Of a DNA stretch of 64,000 bases, positions 11,242-22,594 are shown in pieces. A program made the position numbers and the translations under genes. This DNA comes from Megaleporinus macrocephalus (taxonomy: Eukaryota > Chordata > Actinopteri > Characiformes > Anostomidae): the NCBI GenBank assembly GCA_021613375.1, contig CM038714.1:42729123-42793122 (forward strand), given 5' to 3'. The stretch's first letter is position 1. Each line of letters opens with the position of its first letter. The notes under the pieces are model-generated. The model saw nothing but the letters and a program-made list of their open reading frames with translations, had not been told where the DNA came from and made no database searches.

Positions 11242-11510
11242 GGGCAGTCGTGGCCTGAAGGATAGGGGTCCGGTCTTGTGACCAGAAGGTCGCCGGTTCG
11301 ATCCCCGGGATCCACCAGGCCATGACTGAAGTACTCTTGAGCAAGGCAACTAACCCGCAACTGCTCCTGGGTGCTGTGGATAGGGCTGCCCACTGCTCCG
11401 GGCACGTGTGCTCACTGCCCCCTAGTGTGTGTATATGTGGGTGTTTCACTGCATGGGTGGGTTAAATGCGGAGGTCAAATTCCACTGTGTACAAACACAT
11501 GTGGCTAATT
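11242..11510 (+). mobile_element. tRNA-derived SINE, V-SINE type
   Basis: The tRNA-like head has an A-box-like TGGCCTGAAGG and a clean B box GGTTCGATCC at 11295-11304, followed by CCCGGGATCC. The middle holds CTTGAGCAAGGCAACTAACC and CAACTGCTCC, which I recognise as the conserved central core of the V-SINE superfamily of fishes. The tail includes GGGTTAAATGCGGAGGTCAA. SINEs are copied by a partner LINE and encode no protein. Two further copies lie on the minus strand at 25.5 and 44.4 kb. Confidence 0.85.
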
Positions 11511-11514
11511 TGAG

Positions 11515-11610
11515 TCCTGTTCTGTTAAAGCTTTGGAGGTGTGGAAACATATGCCTGCATGTTTCTTTGAAAAACTGAAAGAAGTCTTATACGAAAAATG
11601 GATCCTTAAT
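11515..11610 (+). mobile_element. Tc1-like fragment
   Basis: CTTTGGAGGTGTGGAAACAT and the following CTGCATGTTTCTTTGAAAAA match 22300-22350 (CTTTGGAGGTGTGAAAAATA, CTGCAGGTTTCCTTAAAG) in order. Both look like remains of one DNA transposon family. Confidence 0.4.
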
Positions 11611-12930
11611 AAGAGCAAATTGTGGATCTCCTGAATACTAACAGATGAGTACACAGAAGCCTCAACAGCTATTCATAATATCACTATTTGTCACAGTTTC
11701 CTGCATGTTTTCTGACTTTGAAAAATGAATAATTTATATTTAATGGCCATTCTGGCCTCTTGCCCAGGACTGCATATCATCTTTTGTTTGGTTTTAATAC
11801 TAATTGTATGAAATTTCATAAAATGCACTTATTGCAATCAGTTCTCAGTGTACAGGCTGTATCTCCATGCCACTAACGCTATCTTGCCTAAATACCCGTG
11901 GACTATTTTTAAATGTTCTGCAGGCACGGCACATGGTGGAAAATTCAGAGCTGCTTTAATGTTACCACTTCAAGTCTCCCTGGCTGCTGACTTGGGGACC
12001 AGAGCTGCGGATCAGTCTGAAGATAAAAGAAACCGTGCGGGCCGGAGACTCTGGAGGCTGCCGCAGTGGGTGATCCATCTCTGAACGCTTTCCAAATCTG
12101 TTTACTAGGTTCTGATTTAGTCATACAGTGGAGTACCAAATGACTTTGGCTGCATTCATCAAAAACTCTCCATGGGGCTGTTATAACTTCCGAGTCAACA
12201 AACTATTTCCAAAAACGCATTAATTTCAGAGCAGTGTTTTGTAGAGCTTGTAAGGCCGTATTAGAGACGTGCAGACGAGGCTTGAGGGCAGAGTTCCAAA
12301 TTAGACGTGTAACAATTTGGACTGGAGTCATTTTCTTCCATCTTGTTATATTGCTTTAGTGGGGAAAACGGAAAAGAAGATCCAATATTTGCTCGAGTCC
12401 TTGCAGAAAAAGCACAACTAATTCCTGCTCTTCTGACCACATGATGGACAACTATAGCTCCTGACCTCAGACTTGTTAAAGGAGGCACCTCAAATTTTCA
12501 GCAGGTAGCGTTAGGTAAGGAAGGAAAGATCTTTTTTGAAGTATGAAAATACTTAATAACGCATAGAATGAAACAGTTGGATGTCGACTTTACTTTTCCA
12601 GTTCTCCAAATATGAAAGTTCAAAGCTGAGAAGAACACTGAGAGAACTGCACATCGACCGTTTCTGGCAATAGCTGAGTCTGCGAACCAACCAAGCCGAC
12701 CATCAGTCGTCCTTATAAAATCAGAGTCTGTATCTATGTATATCTTATCACAGTGAGCAATTTGTCCTTATGTGTTTTTGTGTATTGGGTAAAAGATTCT
12801 TTCTATATAGACGTTTATATAGAGAAATATATTCAAATTTATTTGTAATTAATTGTAAATTATGTGTTAATAAGCAATATATTACTCTTTATATGTAGTG
12901 AATATATATAGAAACAAGTATTCCTGAAAT
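11610..12930. other. Intronic DNA, no gene recognised
   Basis: The block 11950-12090 is GC-richer (CCCTGGCTGCTGACTTGGGG and neighbours) without splice-flanked coding signal. The remainder is AT-rich. A weak conserved-noncoding candidate at most. Confidence 0.3.
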
Positions 12931-13090
12931 GGCAACTTTACAGGAGAGGCCAAAACTGTCTTAACTTTGAATGTAATCAATAAAACCAGAATTTTTTCCA
13001 AGCTATTTTACAGCATTTCCATTGGTCCACTCATTATGGAAATGCGTCACAATGTAAACACAGCTGCTGCTTTCAAATAATGTAGAAAAA
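12930..13090 (+). repeat. Dispersed repeat (family C)
   Basis: CAACTTTACAGGAGAGGCCA, AATCAATAAAACCAGAATTT, TTCCAAGCTATTTTACAGCA, CATTGGTCCACTCATTATGG and CACAATGTAAACACAGCTGC occur in the same order at 46510-46680 and 34260-34400, and in reverse at 45660-45780. I recognise the general type as a very common non-coding repeat of teleost genomes; its class is unknown to me. Confidence 0.7.
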
Positions 13091-13127
13091 TGCTTAACTG
13101 TAAATATTGTTATTTATTTTACTACAT

Positions 13128-13480
13128 CAGGTAACTTATGATTTTGTTACTAATCTTAACTACAAATTGCACTATAAACTCATGCCTTGGTCAGATCCTG
13201 AAATATTAAATTATCAACATGTTTTTCTGATGTCAGCAGTGCAGGAAAGGTCTAATGCCTTACGATGGACTACAACTCTGCTATCTAAAAACTAAACACA
13301 AAATTAACCAAGAGTCAAGAATCTAAGCCCATAAAAAGTGTGTTTTTTTATTGAACATCATCTAAAGATCAGGTAAATTATTATTTTGTTACTAATCTTA
13401 ACTACAAATTGCACTATAAACTCGTGCCTAGATCAGATTCCGAAATATTCAATTATCTCAACATGTTTTTGTGTTACTTC
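13128..13480. repeat. Diverged tandem duplication, offset about 245 bp
   Basis: The 13128-13235 segment (TTTTGTTACTAATCTTAACT, ACAAATTGCACTATAAACTC, CAACATGTTTTTCTG) is repeated at 13375-13475 with few changes. The part 13225-13345 is also related to 14825-14980 (TGATGTCAGCAG, AATGCCTTACGATGGACTAC, AAGAATCTAAGCCCATAAA). So a larger dispersed element is present in two or more pieces. Confidence 0.6.
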
Positions 13481-14580
13481 AAGTAAAGCTGAACATTTAT
13501 ATATATATTTAGACTCCATAGTGTCCATAGATTTTCAAAGTGGCACTCCAAAAAGAACGCTTTGGCACCTTTGAAGATATTAATATAGATTCACAGGTAT
13601 TGTAATTATGTATTTCATTCTCTTGCTTACAAGAAAAGCTGTTGACACATCTCTTTAATTACGCAGACTGTTTTAGAACTAGCCAGCATTTCCAAATACA
13701 TTTCTGCTGTGATTCAAAGTAGTAGTAAAATTCAGTGTATAAGCAGAAAGGAGTAACTAATGGTGATGTAATGTAAATACAGCATTGGGGACAGTGAGGC
13801 AGCTGAATATGTGGAGATAAAGGAAAGTGTTGAGTAAGCACAAGGCCTGTGTTCCACAAAAGGTGGCAACATGAAGAAGTTAATGAAAAATCAATAAATT
13901 AACTAACAGATTATTTGCAGCACTGATAAAAAAGTACCAGATAGTTTTTATGTTACTTATTTATATTAGTAAACACTCGTATCAGTTAATTAACAGTTTA
14001 ATAATTAGTTAGGTCCACAGTTAAGGACTAATGAGCTAATGGGAACAGTTAACACTAAAATAGTCTTACTTCACTCTTGTCTCCTGAATCTTTCTTCTAG
14101 AACTCTCATCTTAGAAACTCCTGTTTGTTTTCACTTATTTTGCCTTGACTTTCACCTTCCTTATGGATGTTATGCAAGTATTTCATCTTTCATCTAATCC
14201 CCTCAGACATATCTCCTGGAAATGAATAACCTACTTACGTAATGGACATCATGACTGAAAATAAAATAAACTATTTTATTTCCAGTGAAAATGGGCAAAT
14301 ATAATGGCACCAGGACTGAAAAAGGTACAGTACAGGATATCCTACTATTTCATTCTATGCATCATGCATATTTCATACTTACATAAAAAAGACCCAACAC
14401 CACCCACTGTCTCCCTTAATGTTAAAGTCATAGGCCACTGTTGTTTGATGTCAGGGACTGTGGTTGTCCAAGATGTGATCAGAACAGCAGGAATCAGATG
14501 CAGGTTTTTTATGTTTGCGCAATATTGTATACAATTTAGGGCTACTTGAAAAAGACTATGGTTTTATATATGCCCACGAA
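13480..14580. other. AT-rich intronic DNA
   Basis: No gene, RNA or clear transposon recognised. The open frames are short and unsupported. Confidence 0.35.
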
Positions 14581-14583
14581 TAC

Positions 14584-14630
14584 TAGGGCTGTGTGTTGGC
14601 AGGACATATGTTGATATATGATGACACCGG

Positions 14631-14701
<71 letters not shown>

Positions 14702-14770
14702 CCAATTGAATATATTGCAATATATGACAATACTGTAAAAAAGGTGATATAATGTGATTTATTCAATCAA
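14584..14770. mobile_element. Possible hAT-type relic around an (AT)n tract
   Basis: ACTAGGGCTGTGTGTTGGCA precedes TTGATATATGATGACACCGG, then an (AT)n tract at about 14634-14698, then TGCAATATATGACAATACTG. TAGGGCTG-type ends followed by ATATGATG motifs are typical of fish hAT MITEs (compare the intact one at 21178). The right end was not found. Confidence 0.35.
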
Positions 14771-14824
14771 ACTTTAGGACAAATGTTGTCATATAGAAAC
14801 CTTAACAATCAGCCAATTTTGCTT

Positions 14825-14980
14825 ATGATGTCAGCAGCCTTACGCTACTTGTTTACTTTGGAGTGTAAATGTCAAATGCCTTACAGTGGAGTACAACACT
14901 TTATTTATTTATTTAATAACTGGGATTTAAACTCAACACAAAATGAATCACTGTCTGTCAAGAACCTAAGCACATAAACA
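14825..14980 (+). repeat. Second copy of the 13.2-kb dispersed element
   Basis: GATGTCAGCAGCCTTACG, AATGCCTTACAGTGGAGTAC, CTCAACACAAAATGAATCAC and AAGAACCTAAGCACATAAAC align in order with 13225-13345. Confidence 0.55.
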
Positions 14981-15049
14981 CAAACATAACAAAGTATACT
15001 ATTTTGATACTTAAATGGATTGATATTTTTGACACCATTAATTAGCACT

Positions 15050-15150
15050 TGAAGAACTATTTGAATGCATAGATGTTTTTTTTTTTTTGGCATGGTCAAA
15101 TGGTTCTTCACAAAACTGAAAATCCAGTTTTATGAAGAACCTAATTGAAA
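15050..15150. repeat. GGTTCTT short inverted-repeat element
   Basis: TTGAAGAACTATTTGAATGC, a T run, then AAATGGTTCTTCACAAAACT and TTTTATGAAGAACCTAATTG form alternating GAAGAAC and GTTCTTC motifs typical of a small fish MITE with GGTTCTT ends. A similar arrangement occurs near 43425-43480. Confidence 0.4.
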
Positions 15151-15780
15151 AATAGTTACATAACACCAGAAATGACTCCACTACTGTTAATGAATGAAAG
15201 AGTCAAAGAGCCATTTTTTCAGTACTATACAAAAAAGTGGCTTCAAAGAGTGAAGGTTTGGTTTCAATTAAACTTTGTGCACCTCCACAGGTTGAGTCTG
15301 GCCCTAGCGCTAGTGGGAACTCATTTTTTAGCCATAGTTTTGGTTGGACTAGTCAGTATGTTCAATTTTCTTTGACCAGTAGTGGACGATTTGATGATGA
15401 CAGATAAATGCAGAGAAACAGAGTGGAAATTAAAGATGCAGTCACAAAAATAGTTCTTGATGTCATTGTTACATCCATATAAATCTCTTAACACTGAGTG
15501 AATCATAATTAATACATTAATGCATTAATACATTTTTTAAATAAGTTTTTGAGACATGTAAATCATTACTGATATAATCTTTCCTAAGAAACCTGATCTA
15601 CACCTGAACTTCACTCAAACACATAGTTTTGTCTAAGTTTTCATGGAGAACCAAAGACTGTAGTAGATACAGAATGTGAAAAACACTGTTGTACAAAATG
15701 AGTAAATATTTTAAATAATCTTAGAGAATAAAAGTTTAAACCATTGTGTTCTGAATACTTTCAGACTGTTACAACACTTC

Positions 15781-15782
<2 letters not shown>

Positions 15783-15834
<52 letters not shown>

Positions 15835-15875
15835 GTGTTATTATTATGTGTTATTATTATGTGTTATTTTTTGGG
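15783..15875. repeat. (TTA)n microsatellite
   Basis: Pure ATT/TTA triplets from 15783 to about 15834, followed by two TTATTATTATGTG variants. Simple sequence. Confidence 0.9.
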
Positions 15876-15879
15876 GATT

Positions 15880-16540
15880 TTTGGGGGGTTTTCAAATAAT
15901 TTCAAATAATTTTAATTTTCGTGCAATTGTTTTATGGGTCAGGCTTTAAAGTGTTAAGAAAATTGACTCGTGTTGAACCAGCCTTTGAAAGTTCACAAAA
16001 TTCAAATAGCATGTTGGGGGTAAACTAGAGCAAAGTATGGATTGGCATGTGATTAACATGCCAATATAAATGTTTTTCTTATTCATATGCGATACCAACA
16101 ATTGAAAAATGAAATGAAATCTAAGAATTAAACAAAATAATAATTCATATTTGAAAATTAGTAATGTCCCAGCAATTTAATGTGCTAGTTGGAGGCTTGA
16201 ATGAGGTGTTTAACGATACATAACTTTTGACTTTCATTTGGCAACCATTGGTATTGAAACTCTCCCACAATCTAAAAATAATTATATAGAAATTCAGCAA
16301 GCATAAAGCCAACTATCAGTGCTTTTGATGAACCAATAAATTAAAGATCTATTGAGTGCATAGTAAATACAGCCAGGCTGCACCAGGTTCAGCATCTATC
16401 CTCAAACTTCACTGTCAAATATTTGTAAAAAACGAAAATCATGAGCCACAGCCTCTTCTCTTCAAGCCAAATGCCCTCCATTTGCCTGCCTGTGGCATGG
16501 ATGTCTACAAGGGAGTGCAAAGTGGATGCTGACGAAGCTT
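15880..16540. other. AT-rich intronic DNA
   Basis: I see no gene or recognisable repeat in this stretch. Confidence 0.35.
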
Positions 16541-16544
16541 AGAT

Positions 16545-16830
16545 CAGCTTTGTGTGAGAATGAATGAGTGCTGGTGGGGCGGCCTGTAATGAGTGCAGAA
16601 ATACGGGGGAATCTCCCCAGATGCTAGCCCTGTACTCCCGGGACGGAGACTGGCGAAAGAGACTGCAGGCAGGGTGGCGGAAATCATTTTCACCTCCTGC
16701 TCCTCTCGCACTGGGCACTTAATTGCTGGAGATGGGAGCAGGATAGATCCGGAATACATTAGCATGCACCCATGGAGCGTGATTAATGGCCTGGTGGAGT
16801 TTAGCAGCCAACTCCAATGGCATTCGTAGG
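16545..16830. promoter_or_regulatory. Candidate conserved noncoding element
   Basis: GC-rich, repeat-free block with motifs such as GCACTTAATTGCTGGAGATG, ACATTAGCATGCACCCATGG and GTGATTAATGGCCTGG, flanked by AT-rich intron. Both strands have open frames of 78-103 codons, but neither shows splice-flanked domain sequence. ATTA and ATGCA(T) cores favour an enhancer. Confidence 0.38.
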
Positions 16831-17329
16831 GGTCACAGCCTCGATTCCGCACCACCTGGGCTACAAAAAGATTTGAAGGACAGAAGACTTGTGGGCGCTA
16901 AACGGTTAGAGGTTGAGCAGCAGGGCCTTTGTCCCAATGTTCAATACCATTGTATGCTACTGCACACAGCTGAAAGAGACGGCAAGGTTTAATGAAGTTA
17001 GAACTAATGTGATTTGTGATGTGCATGCAGGTGTGCAAAGTCAATTAACCCTTTAAGAAGCCAGACAGCTGGTATATAGCCTTCTGTCGTCCCTTTCTTC
17101 AGTCAGAATGGGAATTGACCTGATTTTTATCGGTATAATTAATAAAATTAAAAAGAGATCTTGGCTTTTGATTACATCAATAACCCTCTTATCAGATTTA
17201 CTAGGATTCTGTTGGCTCTCTGTATGTGACTTTATGTTAAGCTGCTAGTGAACAATGAATGCAACACTACTCACTCCTTACTTCTTTCCAAGAAACTCTC
17301 ATAAGATCTCTCTCTAGTGGTAAAAGGCA

Positions 17330-17545
17330 ACACCAATGTTAATTCATGATTTGCTTCTATTTATATACATTTTTTGTCAAGATTCTTGCAGAGGTTGGGT
17401 GGTGGCGGTCGCTGGCTAAATGTTTAAGCCATCATTGTGTTTACTCGTCTTTCATTAACTACCAGACCTTAAATGATCTAACAATTGATTGATACAGTAA
17501 CTCACTATCGCCTCTTGAGGTACAAAGTGGTATGAGTCCAGGCTA
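17330..17545 (+). repeat. Dispersed repeat (family A), second copy
   Basis: Shares TTAATTCATGATTTGCTTCT, GCCATCATTGTGTTTACTCG, CCTTAAATGATCTAACAATT and ATCGCCTCTTGAGGTACAAA with 8640-8905, in the same order and strand. Confidence 0.6.
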
Positions 17546-17549
17546 GATG

Positions 17550-18930
17550 GTAAGCCCGACATCTCTACCATGACATACATAGACATTTTTGACATTCCAT
17601 CAAAATTGTTAGTTTTTCACGTTCTGCTGATAATTTTAGTTAATCTGAACTGCTTTAAATAAAAAAATCAATACAAATTTTGATAATAAAACAGCATTTA
17701 AATCCATTAAAAACATGTTTATAAATGTTGAATTCCTTGTTTTGTTTGATTTGAAAAATAATGCTGTCATCACATTTGCTTTAATATATAAAGTTTTCAA
17801 TTAAAGTGTAAAGTTTTCAATTTTGCACAATTTTGGAAATTACAACTTTAAATATAATCACTCTGTTAGTTCCAACCTTGCAATGTCATTGACTGGGAGG
17901 CATTCTAGAAGTTCCAAAGTCCTCAGACAATGGCACTCTTACCAAATTTCTTTAGACATAAATCTCTAGTGCAGAAACAGCAACTAACCATAATAAAGAA
18001 ATGGCCCTGACTTGACTACAAGTACAAGCTGCCAAAAAGAACTAAAATAGCAGCAAGCGATCCAAGCAAGACGTTCCCATTCTAATCATGAAAGCTGTTC
18101 ACACCAGAAGTCAGTAGTATCTATTTTTGATACATTGTGTTGCCAACCACCTGTCATCAAAGCACAGTTAAACTCGCCAAAAAACAGATGACGATAATTA
18201 AAATGTAGGAAAATTGAACTATATGACCTAAAATCTGTTGATAGATCTATCAAGCTATTAGCCAATACGTTTGTAGTTTGTTTACATTTCATCTTCATTA
18301 GCAGGCTTGATGTTTCTAGTGTAAACATCCTGATGGTTGCAGTAATTTATAAGCAGAAGAGCAACGTCTAGGCTATTTTTCTTCATGGCATTAAATAAAA
18401 TTTAATGCAATTAGATCCAACGCAAACTCAATAATGAAAATGTGGCGTAACTGTCGCACACCAGTACTGATATCTCACAATATTTCCTCTCGTGTATTAG
18501 ACTTTACAATCTCATCTCAACAAAAATATCATCTCTTGTTTAATTTTTTGTTTTTTTGATGGGACGATTAAAAAAATCTTTGCTCTAATGTATCAATAAA
18601 GAACAATTCCATAACTTTTGTCTACTCATATGTATTTTCTGAATTTCCCTGATATAGCAGCTCAATTCTAATTCTTCAGCTTAAAAGGTGTTCCTTCTTT
18701 TAAAAAGCTATAACATCAGCATTTGACACTGTCTTACTGTGGGCATACTTTTTGCTAATAATACTTTTATACACTTACTTTAGTAAAGCTTAAATTGCAA
18801 AGCTTTTACTAATCACTTAGCGGTTTTAAGATCTGTTATTTCACTTGTTTGAGTGTTTTTAAAACATGTTGAACCGCAGCATAGAGGCTGCAAATTCATA
18901 CTACTATGCAGCCTTTGAACACACCTGTAG
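17550..18930. other. AT-rich intronic DNA
   Basis: No gene or well-defined repeat recognised. The short open frame on the minus strand at 18086-18328 has no recognisable domain. Confidence 0.35.
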
Positions 18931-18944
18931 CCTAAAACGGACAC

Positions 18945-19398
18945 TTGCTGCTCATCCAACACTTCTCAGCCTTAACAGTTTCTCCATCAAATGAAAGCCC
19001 CTGTGTTATCCTAATGTTACCACCTGCTTACATACTACACTCTCCGGCTCAGTCTGTTCCTCGGGTTCCCAGTCAAAAGCCTGCGTCTCTGGCTGCTCCG
19101 CTCTCTGCCCGCTGCTGCTCTGCTGCTGGTGTCTTCACCTCCAACCTGCTGTTGCTGGAGCTCTGCTGTCACAGAGGACGTGGAGGCTACAGCAGAGAAC
19201 ATGTCTGACTTCTCCACTCCACTTTCGTTCTCTATCCTGATTGGTTCAGTCCACTGTCTATTGAAGATGGGCCAATGGGCCACCCCCTCTAAACTGTGGG
19301 CTGGTCTCTTAAAAACAAAAGGGAAGAAAAAAAAAATCCAACAGCATCGGCCCCTGAGGACTGTCGGCCCACTGGGCAAATGCACCAGTCCAGCCCTG
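18945..19398 (-). mobile_element. Truncated hAT-type transposon, 5' end and N-terminal reading frame
   Basis: Read on the minus strand, the element begins CAGGGCTGGACTGG at 19398, a terminal motif I recognise from fish hAT elements. GCATTTGCCCAGTGGGCC follows. An open minus-strand frame then includes EKSDMFSAVASTSS and a polyglutamine stretch, resembling the N-terminal region of TTF-type/hAT transposases. It runs to about 19035, and the element then breaks off with no right end visible. It lies 200 bp from the igsf21 exon, so it sits in the intron just after the donor side. Confidence 0.6.
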
Positions 19399-19590
19399 AT
19401 GGTAGTGCATCCAAAAACAAAGGCAGGTGCTTCTTTTATGCAGTGATAGGAAACACAGTAGCTCCCAGAACCTCCAATTTTACACACAGATCCACTTTTC
19501 CAGATCAAAGTGGACAGACATTCCCTCACGCCAACCACTTCACCAACTACAGTGGTCCAAGTCTCTGAATGTACAGGTAAGATAAGGTCA

Positions 19591-19740
<150 letters not shown>

Positions 19741-19839
19741 TCATGAGCACACAGGGGGAAAAAAAAATCACTGCCAGATACGAAGCTGATCAGAAGGATA
19801 GACTGTCGCACAGTTCAACACATATCAGCATGGGGGCCA

Positions 19840-20090
19840 TTAATAATGCTTTTTCACAGGCCCCCTTCATACGGTTCGCGCCTCGGCCTGTCCATCAAGC
19901 GTTCGCTCATCAGCCCGCGCTCTCACATGTTAGCTTTTCCCCTTCCCTCACTTTGGTCTGCGAAACACTTGCTGAAATCGTGCATCTCCAATGCCGTTTC
20001 ATGTGCGAAATAAGGAATTGGGAGCATGTCGGCAGCCGCTCTGTTCTGTCATATGAAGCCTGGCTTTTGCACATGCTCTGAGCCAAGACA
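19840..20090. promoter_or_regulatory. Candidate conserved noncoding block near the igsf21 exon
   Basis: GC-richer, repeat-free sequence (GGTTCGCGCCTCGGCCTGTC, TCGTGCATCTCCAATGCC and neighbours) about 120 bp upstream of the exon on the gene's strand. An open frame of 112 codons on the plus strand runs against the gene and has no recognisable domain. Confidence 0.28.
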
Positions 20091-20094
20091 AAGC

Positions 20095-21165
20095 ATTACA
20101 CCATCCCATGTGGAAAACTGTTAAAGCAGTGGAAGGTGGGAGCGGAAGGGAGAGCTGAAGACCATCTTTGACTTCCATTGCTTAATTATTTAAATATATC
20201 TACATAGCATATCCATAAGTCATTGTTTTTTCTGTCATAGTAACGCCCATTAAACTAATCAAATGGCATAGACATAAACCTCAACACTCATTTAGAATAT
20301 AACAGATTATACAAATTCTAAATGTCTTGGCTTGCTCTTTCTAAACCCTACCCCTTCCCTCATGCTGCCTCTATTCATGCTATAGATTGAGACAGACTGA
20401 GACAAGCTGGCGGAGATAGAAAAATAAGCCCAAACTACAACATTAATTAGCAGAAACAATCTGTTCTTATGTCATTCTGGCACTTGGTCTTGTTCTCACT
20501 CGCTCAGATTTGAGTCTTTATTCTCGATAACTTCCTCACTGCAGTTCATTAGTGAGCAGGAATTGCTGGTGGTTTAAGCTTGTCTACCATTAGCCTCTGG
20601 TGCTACAAGGATATGAGTTAAAGTAGCTTAAGCTAACAGCAGTGGTTGTGTGTAAGGCTTAGGCCTTCTTGTGAACTAAAAATAGCTCTGCTCTAAACAC
20701 AAATTCAAAGATTTATACACTCGGATTTGAGCCCTTAGGTACACAAACTTATATCAGTGAGGTGAAGTGAACCTGAGCTGCTGTGAAGCCATTGCATGCT
20801 AAGCTACTACAGTAGCACACTATCTGCTACTAGAAACATTCCAGGCACTGGCGAGAGGCACCACCCGTGCCTCAAGCCTTGACGAGAGAAGCATGAAGTA
20901 GTAGTTGAGTCCCGCAATCAACTACCTGGCATGGCTGTTAGACAGCGCCTCACGTTCAACCCCAGTGGCTTTGGCAACGTGAGGTCGAGCAACAAGTTTT
21001 CTCTCTCCCTCTAGCCTCAGGTGCTCATGCTGCCCTTAACAAGGGCCAGCTGACATATTAATAACATGATCACGCAATTCATATGGTCATCTTGGTTGCC
21101 AGCTTTGGTGGCATATTTCAGTATATTGGACCCTGATAGGTTTAAGCTTAATTCTCATTCAAATA
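20095..21165. other. Intronic DNA, no gene recognised
   Basis: Mixed composition. The stretch 20840-21040 is GC-richer with CACCCGTGCCTCAAGCC and TCAACCCCAGTGGC but shows no coding or RNA-gene structure I can support. Confidence 0.3.
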
Positions 21166-21177
21166 TATATATATAGG

Positions 21178-21438
21178 TAGGGCTGGGCGATAAAACAGTA
21201 AAGATGATGTTGTAGGAATGTTGTAGGAGTTCAAATAAGAACGCTAAGGCAAAGTTGACTTCTAAACTTCTGAATCGCTAAACCAACTCCCCATTTGAGC
21301 CAACAGAGAGTCAACTTACCGCTATGAGTCGTTTTCTCAGCCCAAGCTTAAAGGGCCAGCAAAAGCCTGCTTAACACAGCGTCTGTGAGTGAATACTGTT
21401 CATACTAATACTGCCGCATATATATATATATATATATA

Positions 21439-21469
<31 letters not shown>

Positions 21470-21647
21470 ATAATTTATTTGAAATACAGTTGTCATGTTC
21501 TCTATAAAACAATTTAACACAATTTTTACATGTTCATATATTCACATCTCACTTAAAGTAAAAAGGAAATAGTGATTTGATTTATATCGTGATATATATC
21601 GATATCGACTGATATGATAAGATTTTTTCCCATATCGCCCAGCCCTA
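21178..21647. mobile_element. hAT MITE with intact 8-bp target duplication
   Basis: The left end TAGGGCTGGGCGATA (21178-21192) and right end TATCGCCCAGCCCTA (21633-21647) are perfect inverted repeats. The 8-bp direct repeat TATATAGG flanks the element at 21170-21177 and 21648-21655, as expected for hAT. The 470-bp element has no transposase frame. An (AT)n(TG)n tract lies inside at 21419-21470. Intact ends and duplication suggest a relatively young insertion. Confidence 0.9.
21419..21471. repeat. (TA)n(TG)n compound microsatellite
   Basis: TA dinucleotides to about 21440, then TATGTG and pure TG to about 21468. It lies inside the hAT MITE. Confidence 0.9.
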
Positions 21648-22024
21648 TATATAGGTATATAGTACATAATGAATTACATAACATAATTTACAGAACTATA
21701 ATTGTAGAACACCATACAGTACACATAGCTTATACTTTCACAGGCACATAAGTGATGTGTTAAGGGATGAAACAGATGTTTAATAGCAAATAGGTTGTGC
21801 ATTTAATGTGTAAAGCCCAACATAATGCATATATGCATGAAACATGCGAAGTGCAAGAATGAGAAATGACAATGATAAGTGGTAATATGCAAAAAGATGC
21901 TACTGGAACTACAAACACACTGTCAACGTTTGTGGTTTGCCTTAATGCTCAAATGCAAAAGACTGTTCATAAAATGCAAATGAGAGGTGCAGCGATTATC
22001 GATTTTTATGGCCGATTAAACATC

Positions 22025-22385
22025 TGTGCAAGACCTGGTAGACCACCGTAAGGTCTATTAAGTGAGCAGCACTTCATCTTTGACAGAAAGGAGAGAATTA
22101 AGCTTCACTCTTGCTTCAGATTTAAAAAGTCCACAGGAGTTCTGTCCTTCCTTGCGCTGTGAGAAGACTACTCAACACCGTGAGAGCTCTTACTGACAAA
22201 ATCTGTTCTCATAACTATGGAAAAACTATCATAGAGTCCAGACCTCTATGTCCAAACCAAAGTGTACTTTGACCGTGCATGTGAAACTCCTAAGACTCGA
22301 CTTTGGAGGTGTGAAAAATATCCCTGCAGGTTTCCTTAAAGTCCTGAAAAGAATACAAGCTGTCATGACGGAAAATGAAAATAAA
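22025..22385 (+). mobile_element. Tc1-like transposase relic, N-terminal part
   Basis: GCAAGACCTGGTAGACCACC encodes an RPGRPP-like stretch reminiscent of the GRPR linker of Tc1-type transposases. CACAGGAGTTCTGTCCTTCC and CGCTGTGAGAAGAC match 30671-30713 (CACAGGTGTTCTGTCCATCC, ACTGCGAAAAGAC). The 22300-22350 part matches 11520-11570. Stops and frame changes leave no usable frame. Confidence 0.45.
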
Positions 22386-22469
22386 AACAATATGCAATGA
22401 TGTACACATTATTTAAATCCTATCTGCAAAGACAATATATCAAATGTTACAAAACAATTATATTGTATT

Positions 22470-22471
<2 letters not shown>

Positions 22472-22551
<80 letters not shown>
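22472..22551. repeat. (AT)n microsatellite, about 80 bp
   Basis: Uninterrupted TA dinucleotides; the (IY)n open frames on both strands are artefacts of this tract. Confidence 0.95.
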
Positions 22552-22555
<4 letters not shown>

Positions 22556-22594
22556 ATTTTGAATCTGATGCCAGCAACATATTTTAAAATCATT

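Noticed and set aside
11242..11320. Functional tRNA gene
   Set aside because: A and B boxes are present, but the sequence continues into the SINE core and tail, and I could not fold a full cloverleaf.
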